64,000 bases of DNA from Bradyrhizobium embrapense (lineage in GTDB: Bacteria > Pseudomonadota > Alphaproteobacteria > Rhizobiales > Xanthobacteraceae): NCBI RefSeq assembly GCF_001189235.2, contig NZ_LFIP02000002.1:62411-126410 (forward strand), read 5' to 3'. A model generated the notes under the pieces. The model had not been told where the DNA came from and did no database searches. It was given only the letters and a program-made list of their open reading frames with translations. The translations under genes and the position numbers were made by a program. Positions 7,468-16,259 of this stretch are shown here, piece after piece. The first letter of the stretch is position 1. Each line of letters begins with the position of its first letter.

Positions 7468-9078
7468 TCACATTCGCATCACGGCCTGGCGATCGATCTT
7501 CCCCGTGCCGGTCTTCGGGAGCTCGTCGACGAACTTCACCTCGCGCGGGTATTTGTACGGAAGCAACCTTGTCTTGACGTAATCCTGCAGTCGCCGCGTT
7601 GCTTCATCGGCGTCGAAGCCGGCCTTGTTCATCACCACAACCGCCCGCAATGTCATGCGGCGGTCCGGCAATTCCGCGGCGTAGACGGCGCATTCGCGAA
7701 TATCGGGATGTTCCGCAAGACATAGCTCGACCTCCAGTGGATAGACCCACTGGCCGGAGATCTTGACCAGGTCGTCGGCGCGGCCGCGGAAGAAGTGGAA
7801 GCCGTCGCTGTCGCGGATGAAGCGGTCGCCGGTGTAGATCCAGCCGTCCTCGTGCACGGTCTCGGCGGTCTTGTCCGGCCGGTTCCAGTACAGCGGCGTC
7901 GCGGAATCGCCGCGCACCCACAAAATGCCTTCCTCATCGTCGCCGACCTCGCGGCCGTCGCTGTCGCGCAGCATGATCTCGTAGCCAGGCACGCGCAGGC
8001 CCGCGGCGCCGAGTTTCTTCCGCTCCGCGCGGTTGCTGAGATAGACGTGCAGCACCTCGGTCGAGCCGAGGCCTTCGATGATCTCGAGCCCGGTGAGCCG
8101 CTTCCAGCCGTTGAACACCTCGGCCGACAGCACCTCGGCTGCCGAGACCGCCATCCGCAGCGAGGAAAAATCGGCAGCGTCCGCGCCTTCGGCCTTGGTC
8201 AGCGAGATGTAGAGCGTGGGCAGTCCGAAGAACACGGTCGGTCGATATTGACCGATCGCGGCGAAAATCGCGGCGGGCTTCGGCTGGCCCGGCAGCAGCA
8301 GCGTCGCGGCGCCGACCGAGAAGGGAAACGTGATCGAATTGCCGAAGCCGTAGGCGAAGAAGATCTTCGGCACCGAGAAGCAGATGTCGCCGGGCTGAAG
8401 CTTCAGCACGTTGCGGGCAAACGCGCGCTCGCTATAGGCCATGTCGTGCTGCAGATGCACGATGCCCTTGGGGCGGCCGGTCGAGCCCGACGAATACATC
8501 CAGAACGCCATCTCGTTGCGGTGGGTGTCGGCCGCGTCGAGCTCGGTCGGAAACGCATGCAGCCAGTCGCCGGCGTTGCGCGCTTCGGCAACCGCGTGGT
8601 CGCCGGCGTTGCCATTGACCACGACCAGCGTGCGCAGCGGCGTGTCCCTGCAGGCCTCGGCGTCGAAGCGCGAACAGAACTCGGCATCGGTGACGGCGAC
8701 CTGCGCGCCGGCATCGGACAGATAGAATTGCAGCAGCTCCGGCGTCGTCAGGGTGTTGATCAGCAGCGGCACGAAACCGGCGCGCACCGCGCCGAAGAAC
8801 GCCGCCGGATAGGCCGGCGTGTCGTCGAGGAACAGCAGCACGCGATCGCCGCGCGTCAGTCCCAGTGACTGGAAGGCGTGGCCCCAGCGCGCCGCGTCGG
8901 CGCAGAGCTCGCGATAGGTGCGCGTGCCGGCGGGACCGGTCAGCGCCAGGCGTTCGGCGTTGCCGTTGCCGAGATTGTCGAACAGGATGCGGCTCGCATT
9001 GTAGCGCTCGGGGATCGCAAAGCCGATCTCGCGCGAACCGGGATTGTCCTGCGGAACCTGGTCAGCGATCCCCGTCAT
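7468..9078 (-). CDS. benzoate-CoA ligase family enzyme (aryl-CoA ligase)
   Basis: Adenylate-forming enzyme, 536 residues, that activates an aromatic acid with ATP and CoA. Motifs in order: P-loop-like WMYSSGSTGRPKGIVH near residue 190, EGLGSTEVLHVYLSN, YTGDRF, the hinge GRADDLVKISGQWVYP, and the catalytic lysine in LPKTGTGKIDRQ at the C-terminus. The N-terminal ERYNASRILFD and overall order match the benzoate-CoA ligase group. The start overlaps the stop of the upstream CoA-ester hydroxylase by four bases (ATGA). Given that partner, the acid is probably salicylate, with anthranilate as alternative (inference). Confidence 0.86.
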   Translation of the reverse strand: MTGIADQVPQDNPGSREIGFAIPERYNASRILFDNLGNGNAERLALTGPAGTRTYRELCADAARWGHAFQSLGLTRGDRVLLFLDDTPAYPAAFFGAVRAGFVPLLINTLTTPELLQFYLSDAGAQVAVTDAEFCSRFDAEACRDTPLRTLVVVNGNAGDHAVAEARNAGDWLHAFPTELDAADTHRNEMAFWMYSSGSTGRPKGIVHLQHDMAYSERAFARNVLKLQPGDICFSVPKIFFAYGFGNSITFPFSVGAATLLLPGQPKPAAIFAAIGQYRPTVFFGLPTLYISLTKAEGADAADFSSLRMAVSAAEVLSAEVFNGWKRLTGLEIIEGLGSTEVLHVYLSNRAERKKLGAAGLRVPGYEIMLRDSDGREVGDDEEGILWVRGDSATPLYWNRPDKTAETVHEDGWIYTGDRFIRDSDGFHFFRGRADDLVKISGQWVYPLEVELCLAEHPDIRECAVYAAELPDRRMTLRAVVVMNKAGFDADEATRRLQDYVKTRLLPYKYPREVKFVDELPKTGTGKIDRQAVMRM

Positions 9079-10205
9079 GAGCGTCCCTTCGCGGCCTCAT
9101 AGCGGGCCATGAAGCCGGGCGACATCGCGCGCAGCCGCGCGTCGTCGATCCGGCCGGAGCGGGTGATATAGCTGTAGGCGAAATCCATCAGGTCGCGCTG
9201 CATGTGCGCGGGGAAATGCTCGTACCAGTCGGCGCTGGTCCGCGCCGCGGTGACGAGCTTCTTGACGATCGGCTTGCGCTCGCTCTCATAGCGGGCCAGC
9301 GCAGCGGCGATGCTGTCCTCGGCCTCCAGCGCCTTGGTCAGCGCGATCGCATCCTCGATCGCAAGCCGCGTGCCGGAGCCGATCGAGAAATGCGCGGAAT
9401 GCAGCGCGTCGCCGATCAGCACCATGTTGCCGTGCGACCAGCGCTCGTTCCAGATCCACGGGAAATTGCGCCAGACCGATTTGTTCGAGATCAGCTTGTG
9501 ACCATCCAAGGTCGCTGAGAACACCTGTTCGCAGATCGCTTGTGATTCTTCGATCGTCTTGCCGGCAAAGCCGTAGGCCGCCCAGGTCGCGGCGTCGCAC
9601 TCGACCAGGAAGGTGCTCATGTCCTTTGCATAGCGGTAGTGATGGGCATTGAAGCAGCCGATGTCGGTCGCCACAAAGGTCTGCGACAAGGTCGCGAAGG
9701 CTTTGGTGGTGCCGTACCAGGCGAATTTGTTGGTCGAATGCGTGACCGACGCACCGAACGCGGCCCCATGGCCGCGGCGGACCATCGAGTTCAGCCCGTC
9801 TGCGGCGACGATCAGGTCGTAACCCCCGAGTTCGTCGACCGACTGCACCGCGGTGTCGAAGCGCGGCGCGATGCCTGTGCTGCGAACCCGCTCCTGCAGG
9901 ATCGTCAGCAGCGCCAGCCGGCCGATCGAGGAAAACCCGACGCCGTCGATCTCGACGCTCTCGCCGCGCAGATTGAGGGTGATGTTCTTCCAGCTCTCCA
10001 TCCTCGGGGTGATGGCGTCGACCGTCTCGGGGTCGTCGGCGCGCAGGAAGTCCAGCGCCTGTTCGGAGAACACCACGCCGAAGCCCCAGGTGGCGCCGGC
10101 GGCGTTCTGCTCGAACAGATCGATCTCGGCGTCAGGATGACGCTTCTTCCAGAGATAGGCGAAATAGAGCCCGGCGGGCCCTCCGCCAATCACGGCGATC
10201 CGCAA
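9075..10205 (-). CDS. salicylyl-CoA 5-hydroxylase-type FAD monooxygenase
   Basis: Flavoprotein of 376 residues resembling salicylyl-CoA 5-hydroxylase and the N-terminal domain of 2-aminobenzoyl-CoA monooxygenases: FAD motif IAVIGGGPAGLYFAYLWKK, the early ATWGFGVVFSEQALDFL, DG motif VAADGLNSMVRR, and MVLIGDALHSAHFSIGSGTR. The start is TTG at 10203-10205, supported by GGGAGG six bases upstream and by the glycine motif beginning at residue 7. It lacks any C-terminal reductase half. With the ligase it would make gentisyl-CoA from salicylate; the thioesterase that would release gentisate is not encoded nearby. The motif at 10220-10245 lies just upstream. Confidence 0.8.
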   Translation of the reverse strand: MRIAVIGGGPAGLYFAYLWKKRHPDAEIDLFEQNAAGATWGFGVVFSEQALDFLRADDPETVDAITPRMESWKNITLNLRGESVEIDGVGFSSIGRLALLTILQERVRSTGIAPRFDTAVQSVDELGGYDLIVAADGLNSMVRRGHGAAFGASVTHSTNKFAWYGTTKAFATLSQTFVATDIGCFNAHHYRYAKDMSTFLVECDAATWAAYGFAGKTIEESQAICEQVFSATLDGHKLISNKSVWRNFPWIWNERWSHGNMVLIGDALHSAHFSIGSGTRLAIEDAIALTKALEAEDSIAAALARYESERKPIVKKLVTAARTSADWYEHFPAHMQRDLMDFAYSYITRSGRIDDARLRAMSPGFMARYEAAKGRS

Positions 10206-10219
10206 CGTCTGCCTCCCAG

Positions 10220-10245
10220 ATTGACAGTGTACTTACAATTTGGCT
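10220..10245. promoter_or_regulatory. putative MarR operator, copy 2
   Basis: Second copy of the 26-base motif found at 4969-4994, with four mismatches. Core TTGACAGTGTACTTACA contains the dyad TGnnAGTnnACTnnCA. It ends 14 bases before the TTG start of the monooxygenase, where a repressor would block the promoter or its leader. This ties the CoA-ester branch to the gentisate branch under one regulator (inference). Confidence 0.6.
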
Positions 10246-10320
10246 CCAGACTAGTCGCCCTCTGGCGGGAACGCCAGAGGGAAAATGCGCGCGGCGACCA
10301 GAAGCGCGGCGGCGAACGGC

Positions 10321-10533
10321 TCAGTAGCAGCGGCGAACCTTGACCCCGCCGACCCATACCCAGCGGCAGCCGACGACGGCCGGCCTTCGGACGACGGCCG
10401 CACCGCGATAGCCGGCGCATCCGGCGCGATAGACGCCGCGCGCGCAAACCACGGCGTTGGCATCGGAGGACTCGAAGGTCATGGTCGCGGCAAAGGACAG
10501 CAGGGCCGCAGCGATCAGCAATAATGAGCGCAT
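10321..10533 (-). CDS. small secreted protein with C-terminal Cys pair
   Basis: 70 residues: a signal peptide (LLLIAAALLSFAATM...) followed by a short basic, valine-rich mature part ending CRWVWVGGVKVRRCY. AGAGGGAA lies just upstream of the ATG. I do not recognise a named family. The C-x12-C ending is the same spacing as in the small gene at 20131-20358, and looser relatives are at 36608-36871 and 35496-35807, so this is probably a genus-specific paralogue set. Envelope location is inferred from the signal peptide. Confidence 0.7.
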   Translation of the reverse strand: MRSLLLIAAALLSFAATMTFESSDANAVVCARGVYRAGCAGYRGAAVVRRPAVVGCRWVWVGGVKVRRCY

Positions 10534-10642
10534 GTTATTCCCTCTTCCGGAGTGAGGTTGGTTGGCCTGTTTGTGACAACAAGGTGCTGCGGCTCCGTGC
10601 CCGGCAAATCGCCGGGCACCTGTCGTCTCACCGCTTGCGCGG

Positions 10643-10864
10643 CTATCTCTTTTCCGCTTCCGCCAGCACCTTCTTGCAGGCGGGCGTCAGCTTGTCGCTC
10701 TGCTTGGCGAGACAGGCGATGATGCGCCCGCCGCCGGGCGTCACGCTTTTGCAGAACTTCTGGTAGTCGCCCATGCAGGCGTCGCGTTGCGCCGCCGTCA
10801 GCTCCTGGGCGTAGACGGCGGTTGAGCCGCACAGCAGCGCGGCGATCAGGACAAGACGCAGCAT
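10643..10864 (-). CDS. small secreted protein with one Cys-rich repeat
   Basis: 73 residues with a signal peptide ending TAVYAQ and a single four-cysteine module: C..DYQKFCKSVTPGGGRIIAC......LTPAC. The same C-x6-C-x13-C-x11-C pattern, with a PGGG turn and an LxPAC end, occurs three times in the next gene upstream. It resembles the Cys-rich repeat first named from Golgi glycoprotein GLG1. Likely a disulfide-bonded periplasmic protein; function unknown. Confidence 0.78.
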   Translation of the reverse strand: MLRLVLIAALLCGSTAVYAQELTAAQRDACMGDYQKFCKSVTPGGGRIIACLAKQSDKLTPACKKVLAEAEKR

Positions 10865-10903
10865 CGATCGCTCCCTTTTCCGGCCAGTCGCGTGACAACG
10901 GGA

Positions 10904-11665
10904 TCAGCGCGCCGCGAACGGCGCCAGCACGTCGCGGCACGCAGGCGAGAGCGAGCCGGCATTGGTTGCGAGGCACTGCACGATCCGCCCGCCGCCGGGC
11001 TGGACGCCGCCGCAGATCGAGCGGACGTCGGCGCCGCAGGCCGAACGCAGCACGAACAGCTCTTCGCGTGGCCGCAGCGGCCGCAACATGATCGCCGACG
11101 GAGCCGCGGCCGGTGCTGTCGCGGTCGCGGCACCCGCGGCCGGCGCGGTGCCACCGGCGCCCGCCGCCGCCACGGCCTTCTCGCAGGCCGGCGAAAGCTT
11201 GTCCTTGTTCTTTTCGAGGCACTGCAGCGCCGGCGCACCGCCGGTCGGCACGCCCGCGCAGACCTTGGGATAATCGGAGCGGCACGCGCTGCGGATCGCG
11301 GAGACCTGCGCGCTGCTCGGCTTTCCTGCCGCGGCTTTCGGTGCCGCCGTCTCCGCGGGCTTGGCCGCCGTCGCCGCGTCGGTCTTGGCTGCTGCGGGCG
11401 CCGCGCTTGGCGCTTCCACGGCCTTCACGGCGCTGGCGCAGCCGGGGCCAAGGCTTGCCATGTTCTTCTGCAGGCATTGCAGTGACGCTTCGCCACCGGG
11501 CGGCACGCTGGAGCAGTGTGCGATGTAATCGTTGCGGCATTGCGACTTGATGGCGTCGCGCTGCGCCTGGGTCGGCGCTTGCGACAAGGCCGGTGAGGTG
11601 CTCATCAATGCCGCAAGCGCAAGCCATGCGGAGAGCCTCGTTGCACGTGTCAACGCGTTGATCAT
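10904..11665 (-). CDS. secreted protein with three Cys-rich repeats and Ala/Pro linkers
   Basis: 253 residues from the ATG at 11665 (AGAGGA upstream); the frame is open 25 codons further but the signal peptide begins here (RLSAWLALAALMSTSPALSQA). Three copies of a four-cysteine module are separated by low-complexity Ala/Pro/Lys linkers: CRNDYIAHCSSVPPGG.., CRSDYPKVCAGVPTGG.. and CGADVRSICGGVQPGG.., each ending L(G/S)P(G/A)C. The single-module gene at 10643-10864 lies 39 bases downstream on the same strand, so they probably share a transcript. Expected to be periplasmic and disulfide-rich; role unknown. Confidence 0.8.
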   Translation of the reverse strand: MINALTRATRLSAWLALAALMSTSPALSQAPTQAQRDAIKSQCRNDYIAHCSSVPPGGEASLQCLQKNMASLGPGCASAVKAVEAPSAAPAAAKTDAATAAKPAETAAPKAAAGKPSSAQVSAIRSACRSDYPKVCAGVPTGGAPALQCLEKNKDKLSPACEKAVAAAGAGGTAPAAGAATATAPAAAPSAIMLRPLRPREELFVLRSACGADVRSICGGVQPGGGRIVQCLATNAGSLSPACRDVLAPFAAR

Positions 11666-11866
11666 TTGAAAAAATCCTCTTGTCGCGCCGGAAGCCTCCG
11701 GCCCAACTGAACCGAGTCTGAAATTACTTTGCTCTAACAACCTTCGCGAGCGACATCATTTTCGCTTTCGAGTTCCGCTGCAAGCGGATTGTTGCTATGG
11801 AAGAGGCCGGCTGATTTTTTGCTCACTTCGATATCAGAATTTTGTCATTTGAGTTGAGGCTCGGAA

Positions 11867-13069
11867 ATGAGGCATGCGCGCGCGTCGGCACATTTCAGTC
11901 AGAGCGATTTTGTGCGGCTGCGAAGTGCGCCGTTTGTGCGCATCGCGTTCATCATAGCCGCCCTTGTCAGTTTAAGTGCCTGCGAGCAAAACAGTTTTGT
12001 TGCGCCGCCGCCGCCCAAGGTCGACGTCGCATCGCCGGTGCAGCGCGCCATCACGCGCTATCTCGACGCCACCGGAAACACCGCGCCGATCAAGACCGTC
12101 GATCTGGTCGCGCGCGTGCAGGGTTTTCTGCAGTCGATCAACTATCAGGACGGCTCGCCGGTGAAGGAGGGGACCACCCTGTTCACGATCGAGCCGGAGA
12201 CCTACAAGCTGAAGCTGGAGCAGGCGCAGGCCGCGGAAGTCGGCGCGCAGGCGACGCTGAAGCAGGCCGAGGCCGACTTCAAGCGGCAGACCGATCTGGT
12301 GCAGCGCCAGGCGGTCTCGCAGTCGACCCTGGACAGCTCGACCTCGGCGCGGGACAACGCCCAGGCCAATCTGCAGCAGGCCCAGGTCAACACCAAGATC
12401 GCCGCGGTCAATTACGGCTACACCAACGTCGCCGCGCCGTTCGACGGCATCGTCAGCAACCACCTGGTCTCGGTCGGCGAACTGGTCGGCGTGGCTTCGC
12501 CGACCCAGCTTGCCACCATCGTGCAGCTCGACCCGATCTACGTGAATTTCAACGTCAATGAGCAGGACGTGCAGCGGGTGCGCGACGAGGCGCGCCGCCG
12601 CGGCTTGACGTTCAACGATCTCAGGCAGCTGCCGATCGAGGTCGGGCTGCAGACCGAGACCGGCTATCCGCACAAGGGCAAGCTCGATTATCTGTCGCCG
12701 ACCGTCAGCCAATCGACCGGAACGCTCGCCGTCCGCGGCCTGGTGCCCAATCCGGATCGGGTGCTGCTGCCAGGCTTCTATGTCCGCGTTCGCGTGCCGA
12801 TCGACAAGCAGGACAACGCGCTGCTGGTACCTGATGTTGCGATCGGCAGCGACCAGAGCGGCCGCTACGTGCTGGTCGTCAATGCCGACAATTTGGTCGA
12901 GCAGCGCAAGGTGACGACCGGTCCGCTCGACGACGGCCTGCGCGTCATCGAGAGCGGACTGAAGGCCGACGACCGCGTCGTCACCGCCGGATTGTTGCGC
13001 GCGATCCCGGGGCAGAAGGTCGATCCGCAGATGCAGAAGGCCGACGCGGCGCCGGCAGCGACCAAATAG
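11867..13069 (+). CDS. RND efflux periplasmic adaptor (membrane fusion lipoprotein)
   Basis: Adaptor subunit linking an RND pump to an outer-membrane channel, 400 residues. The N-terminus reads VRIAFIIAALVSLSACEQ, a lipoprotein signal with lipobox LSAC. The ATG at 11867 has GAGG upstream; GTG 11936 is an alternative start directly before the hydrophobic stretch. Lipoyl/hairpin order is typical: VQGFLQSINYQDGSPVKEG, a coiled-coil hairpin of about 100 residues (EQAQAAEVGAQATLKQAEAD), then APFDGIVSNHLVSVGELV and the barrel. It is followed after 13 bases by the pump gene. There is no outer-membrane channel or regulator gene alongside. Confidence 0.92.
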   Translation: MRHARASAHFSQSDFVRLRSAPFVRIAFIIAALVSLSACEQNSFVAPPPPKVDVASPVQRAITRYLDATGNTAPIKTVDLVARVQGFLQSINYQDGSPVKEGTTLFTIEPETYKLKLEQAQAAEVGAQATLKQAEADFKRQTDLVQRQAVSQSTLDSSTSARDNAQANLQQAQVNTKIAAVNYGYTNVAAPFDGIVSNHLVSVGELVGVASPTQLATIVQLDPIYVNFNVNEQDVQRVRDEARRRGLTFNDLRQLPIEVGLQTETGYPHKGKLDYLSPTVSQSTGTLAVRGLVPNPDRVLLPGFYVRVRVPIDKQDNALLVPDVAIGSDQSGRYVLVVNADNLVEQRKVTTGPLDDGLRVIESGLKADDRVVTAGLLRAIPGQKVDPQMQKADAAPAATK

Positions 13070-13082
13070 GACGTAACGCGCC

Positions 13083-16000
13083 ATGATCTCGAAATTCTTC
13101 ATCGAGCGGCCGGTGCTTTCCAACGTCATCGCGATCCTGATGATCCTGATCGGCGGCGTCGCGCTGTTCAATCTCGCGGTTGCGCAATATCCCGACGTGG
13201 TGCCGCCGACCGTCCAGGTGACGACGCGCTATCCCGGCGCCTCGGCAAAGACCGTGATCGACACCGTGGCGCTGCCGATCGAGCAGCAGGTCAACGGCGT
13301 CGAGGACATGCTCTACATGCAGTCCTACAGCGGCGCCGACGGCACCTACACGCTGACCGTGACCTTCAAGATCGGCACCGACCTCAACTTCGCGCAGGTG
13401 CTGGTGCAGAACCGGGTCTCCTCGGCGCTGTCGCAGCTGCCGGCCGCGGTGCAGAACCAGGGCGTCACGGTGCAGAAGCGCTCGACCTCGATCCTGCTGT
13501 TCGTGACCCTGACCTCGCCGAACAAGACCTACGACAGCCTGTTCCTGTCGAACTATGCCACCATCAACATCCGCGACGAGCTGTCGCGTCTGCCGGGTGT
13601 CGGCAACGTCACCGTGTTCGGCGCCGGACAATATTCGATGCGGGTGTGGCTCGACCCGAACAAGCTGCAGGCACGCGGGCTGATGCCGCAGGACGTCGTC
13701 CAGGCGATCCAGCAGCAGAGCCAGCAGGTCACCGCGGGGCAGGTCGGCGCGCCGCCCGCGCCGCAGGGACAGGCGTTCCAGTACACGCTGAACGTCAACG
13801 GCCGGCTCGACGATGCGAGCCAGTTCGAGAACATCATCGTCAAGACCGGCAATGTCGGCGACGTCATCCGGGTCCGCGATCTCGGCTCGGTCGAGCTCGG
13901 CGCGCAGACCTACAGCCAGGTGTTCTCGCTCAACCAGAAGCCGGCCACCGGCATCGGCGTGTTCCTGTCGCCGGGCGCCAACGCGCTGCAGGTCGAGAAG
14001 GAAGTGCAGAAGAAGGTGGCGCAACTCGCCAAGCAGTTCCCGCAGGACATCAAATACGACACCCCGTTCGACACCACCAAATTCGTCCAGGCCTCGATCG
14101 ACGAGGTCTATCGGACGCTGATCGAGGCCGGCCTCTTGGTGCTGGTCGTGATCCTGGTGTTCCTGCAGGACTGGCGGGCGATGCTGGTGCCCGCGACCAC
14201 GGTGCCGGTCACCATCATCGGCGCGTTCGCGGCGATGGCCGCGCTCGGCTTCACCATCAACCTGTCGACGCTGTTTGCGATCGTGCTGGCGATCGGCATC
14301 GTGGTCGACGATGCCATCGTGGTGGTCGAAGGCGCCGCGCACAATATCGAGCGCGGCATGTCCGGGCATGATGCCGCGATCAAGGCGATGGACGAATTGT
14401 TCGCGCCGATCGTCGGCATCACCTTGGTGCTGATCTCGGTGTTCCTGCCGGCGGCCTTCCTGCCGGGGCTGACCGGCCGGATGTACGCGCAATTCGCGCT
14501 TGTCATCGCCGCGACCGCGCTGCTCAGCGCCGTCAACGCTGCGACCCTGAAGCCGACGCAATGCGCGCTGTGGCTGCGTCCGCCGGTGCCGCCCGAGCAG
14601 CGTAATTTCTTCTACCGCGGCTTCAATGCGGTCTATGACCGGGTCGAGCGCGGCTACACCCGGATCATCGGCGGCATTGCCGGCCACGCCAGGACCTCGG
14701 TGCTCGTCGCGCTGGTCCTGATCGGCATTGCCGGCTACGGCCTGTCACGGGTGCCGACCGGCTTCATTCCGATCGAGGACCAGGGCTATCTCTTGGCCGC
14801 GGTGCAGCTGCCCGACGGCGCCGCGATCGATCGCACCCAGCGGGTGCTCGACCAGGTCACCGAGATCGCCCGCAAGACGCCGGGTGTCGAGCAGGTGGTC
14901 ACCATCGCCGGCATCTCCGCGCTCGACAACTCGTCGAGCCTCGCCAATGCCGGCGTCGCCTATGTGATCCTGAAGGATTGGGGCGCCCGCGGCCCCGGCG
15001 AGGACCTGCGCTCGCTGGTCTACGGGCTTAACGACAAGCTGGCGGTGATCCCGGAGGCGCGGATCCTGGTGATCCCGCCGCCGCCGATCCAGGGCATCGG
15101 CAATGCCGCCGGCTTTGCCATGCAGGTGCAGCTCCGTGACGGCAACGCCGACTACGGCAAGCTGCAGGCGGTGACCGGCGCCGTCGTCAGCAATGCGCAG
15201 ACCCAAAGCGCGCTGCAACGGGTGCAGTCCTCGTTCCGCTCGATGGTGCCGCAGTTCGACGTCCAGGTCGACCGCGTCAAGACCGAGACGCTGCACGTCA
15301 CCACCGACCAGATATTCTCGACGCTGTCGTCCTATCTCGGCGCGAGCTACGTCAACCAGTTCACCAAGTTCGGTCGCACCTTCCAGGTCTATACCCAGGC
15401 CGATGCGCAATACCGCCTGACGCTGCGCGACATCGAGAACATGATGGTGCGCAACAGCAATGGCGACATGGTGCCGCTCGGCACCGTGGCGAGGATCACG
15501 CCGTCGGTCGGGCCATCGCTGATCAGCCTCTATAACCTCTATCCGTCCGCGACCATCATCGGCCTGCCGTCGCAGGGCTACAGCTCCGGCCAGTCGATGA
15601 CGCTGATGGAGGAGATCGCGGCGAAGACGCTGCCGCCGGGGACCGGCTATGAGTGGACGGCGATGTCGTACCAGGAGAAAGCGGTCGGCGGCCAGATCTA
15701 CTTCGTGTTCGCGCTGGCGCTGCTGTTGGTCTATCTCGTGCTCGCCGGACAATATGAGAGCTGGTATGCGCCGATCTCGGTGATCCTGGCGGTGCCGCTG
15801 TCGCTGCTCGGGCCGATGCTGGTGCTGACGTCGCTCCGGATCGAGAACAATCTCTACACCCAGATCGGCACCATCCTCCTGATCGCGCTGTCGGCCAAGA
15901 ACGCGATCCTGATCGTGGAGGTCGCGGTCGAGCATCACATCCGCGACGGCAAGCCGGTACTGGAGTCGGCGATCGACGCGGCGCGCGCCCGGTTCCGGCC

Positions 16001-16253
16001 GATCCTGATGACGTCGTTCGCCTTCATCCTCGGCGTGCTGCCGCTGGTGATCGCGACCGGCGCCGGCGCCAACGCCCGCAAGTCGATCGGCATCACCGTA
16101 TTTTCAGGCATGATCGCCTCGACCTGCCTCGCAGTGCTGTTCGTGCCGGCGTTCTTCGTCGTGGTGCAGAATTTCGAGAACTGGCGCAAGGCGAAGAACG
16201 GCAAGGCGGCGACGCCGCAAGCCGCACCGCAGGCATCGGGCACGGTGCATTGA
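13083..16253 (+). CDS. RND efflux pump, HAE-1 (AcrB/MexB-like) family
   Basis: Inner-membrane proton-driven drug pump of 1056 residues, the standard length. It opens MISKFFIERPVLSNVIAIL, the universal HAE-1 first helix, followed by two large periplasmic loops. The proton relay is present: IVVDDAIVVVE in TM4 (the two Asp) and the Lys in LSAKNAILIVEV of TM10. RFRPILMTSFAFILGVLPL is the usual TM11-12 signature. Substrates of such pumps are amphipathic drugs, dyes or solvents; the neighbouring aromatic-acid genes do not prove a link. It ends 172 bases before a convergent gene, with hairpins between. Confidence 0.95.
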   Translation: MISKFFIERPVLSNVIAILMILIGGVALFNLAVAQYPDVVPPTVQVTTRYPGASAKTVIDTVALPIEQQVNGVEDMLYMQSYSGADGTYTLTVTFKIGTDLNFAQVLVQNRVSSALSQLPAAVQNQGVTVQKRSTSILLFVTLTSPNKTYDSLFLSNYATINIRDELSRLPGVGNVTVFGAGQYSMRVWLDPNKLQARGLMPQDVVQAIQQQSQQVTAGQVGAPPAPQGQAFQYTLNVNGRLDDASQFENIIVKTGNVGDVIRVRDLGSVELGAQTYSQVFSLNQKPATGIGVFLSPGANALQVEKEVQKKVAQLAKQFPQDIKYDTPFDTTKFVQASIDEVYRTLIEAGLLVLVVILVFLQDWRAMLVPATTVPVTIIGAFAAMAALGFTINLSTLFAIVLAIGIVVDDAIVVVEGAAHNIERGMSGHDAAIKAMDELFAPIVGITLVLISVFLPAAFLPGLTGRMYAQFALVIAATALLSAVNAATLKPTQCALWLRPPVPPEQRNFFYRGFNAVYDRVERGYTRIIGGIAGHARTSVLVALVLIGIAGYGLSRVPTGFIPIEDQGYLLAAVQLPDGAAIDRTQRVLDQVTEIARKTPGVEQVVTIAGISALDNSSSLANAGVAYVILKDWGARGPGEDLRSLVYGLNDKLAVIPEARILVIPPPPIQGIGNAAGFAMQVQLRDGNADYGKLQAVTGAVVSNAQTQSALQRVQSSFRSMVPQFDVQVDRVKTETLHVTTDQIFSTLSSYLGASYVNQFTKFGRTFQVYTQADAQYRLTLRDIENMMVRNSNGDMVPLGTVARITPSVGPSLISLYNLYPSATIIGLPSQGYSSGQSMTLMEEIAAKTLPPGTGYEWTAMSYQEKAVGGQIYFVFALALLLVYLVLAGQYESWYAPISVILAVPLSLLGPMLVLTSLRIENNLYTQIGTILLIALSAKNAILIVEVAVEHHIRDGKPVLESAIDAARARFRPILMTSFAFILGVLPLVIATGAGANARKSIGITVFSGMIASTCLAVLFVPAFFVVVQNFENWRKAKNGKAATPQAAPQASGTVH

Positions 16254-16259
16254 CTCCCT

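Noticed and set aside
12981..15938. Long minus-strand frames opposite the RND pump (12981-14687 and 14745-15938)
   Set aside because: Composition (His, Arg, Asp, Gln rich) is that of antisense frames in GC-rich DNA; the plus-strand pump is full-length and intact.
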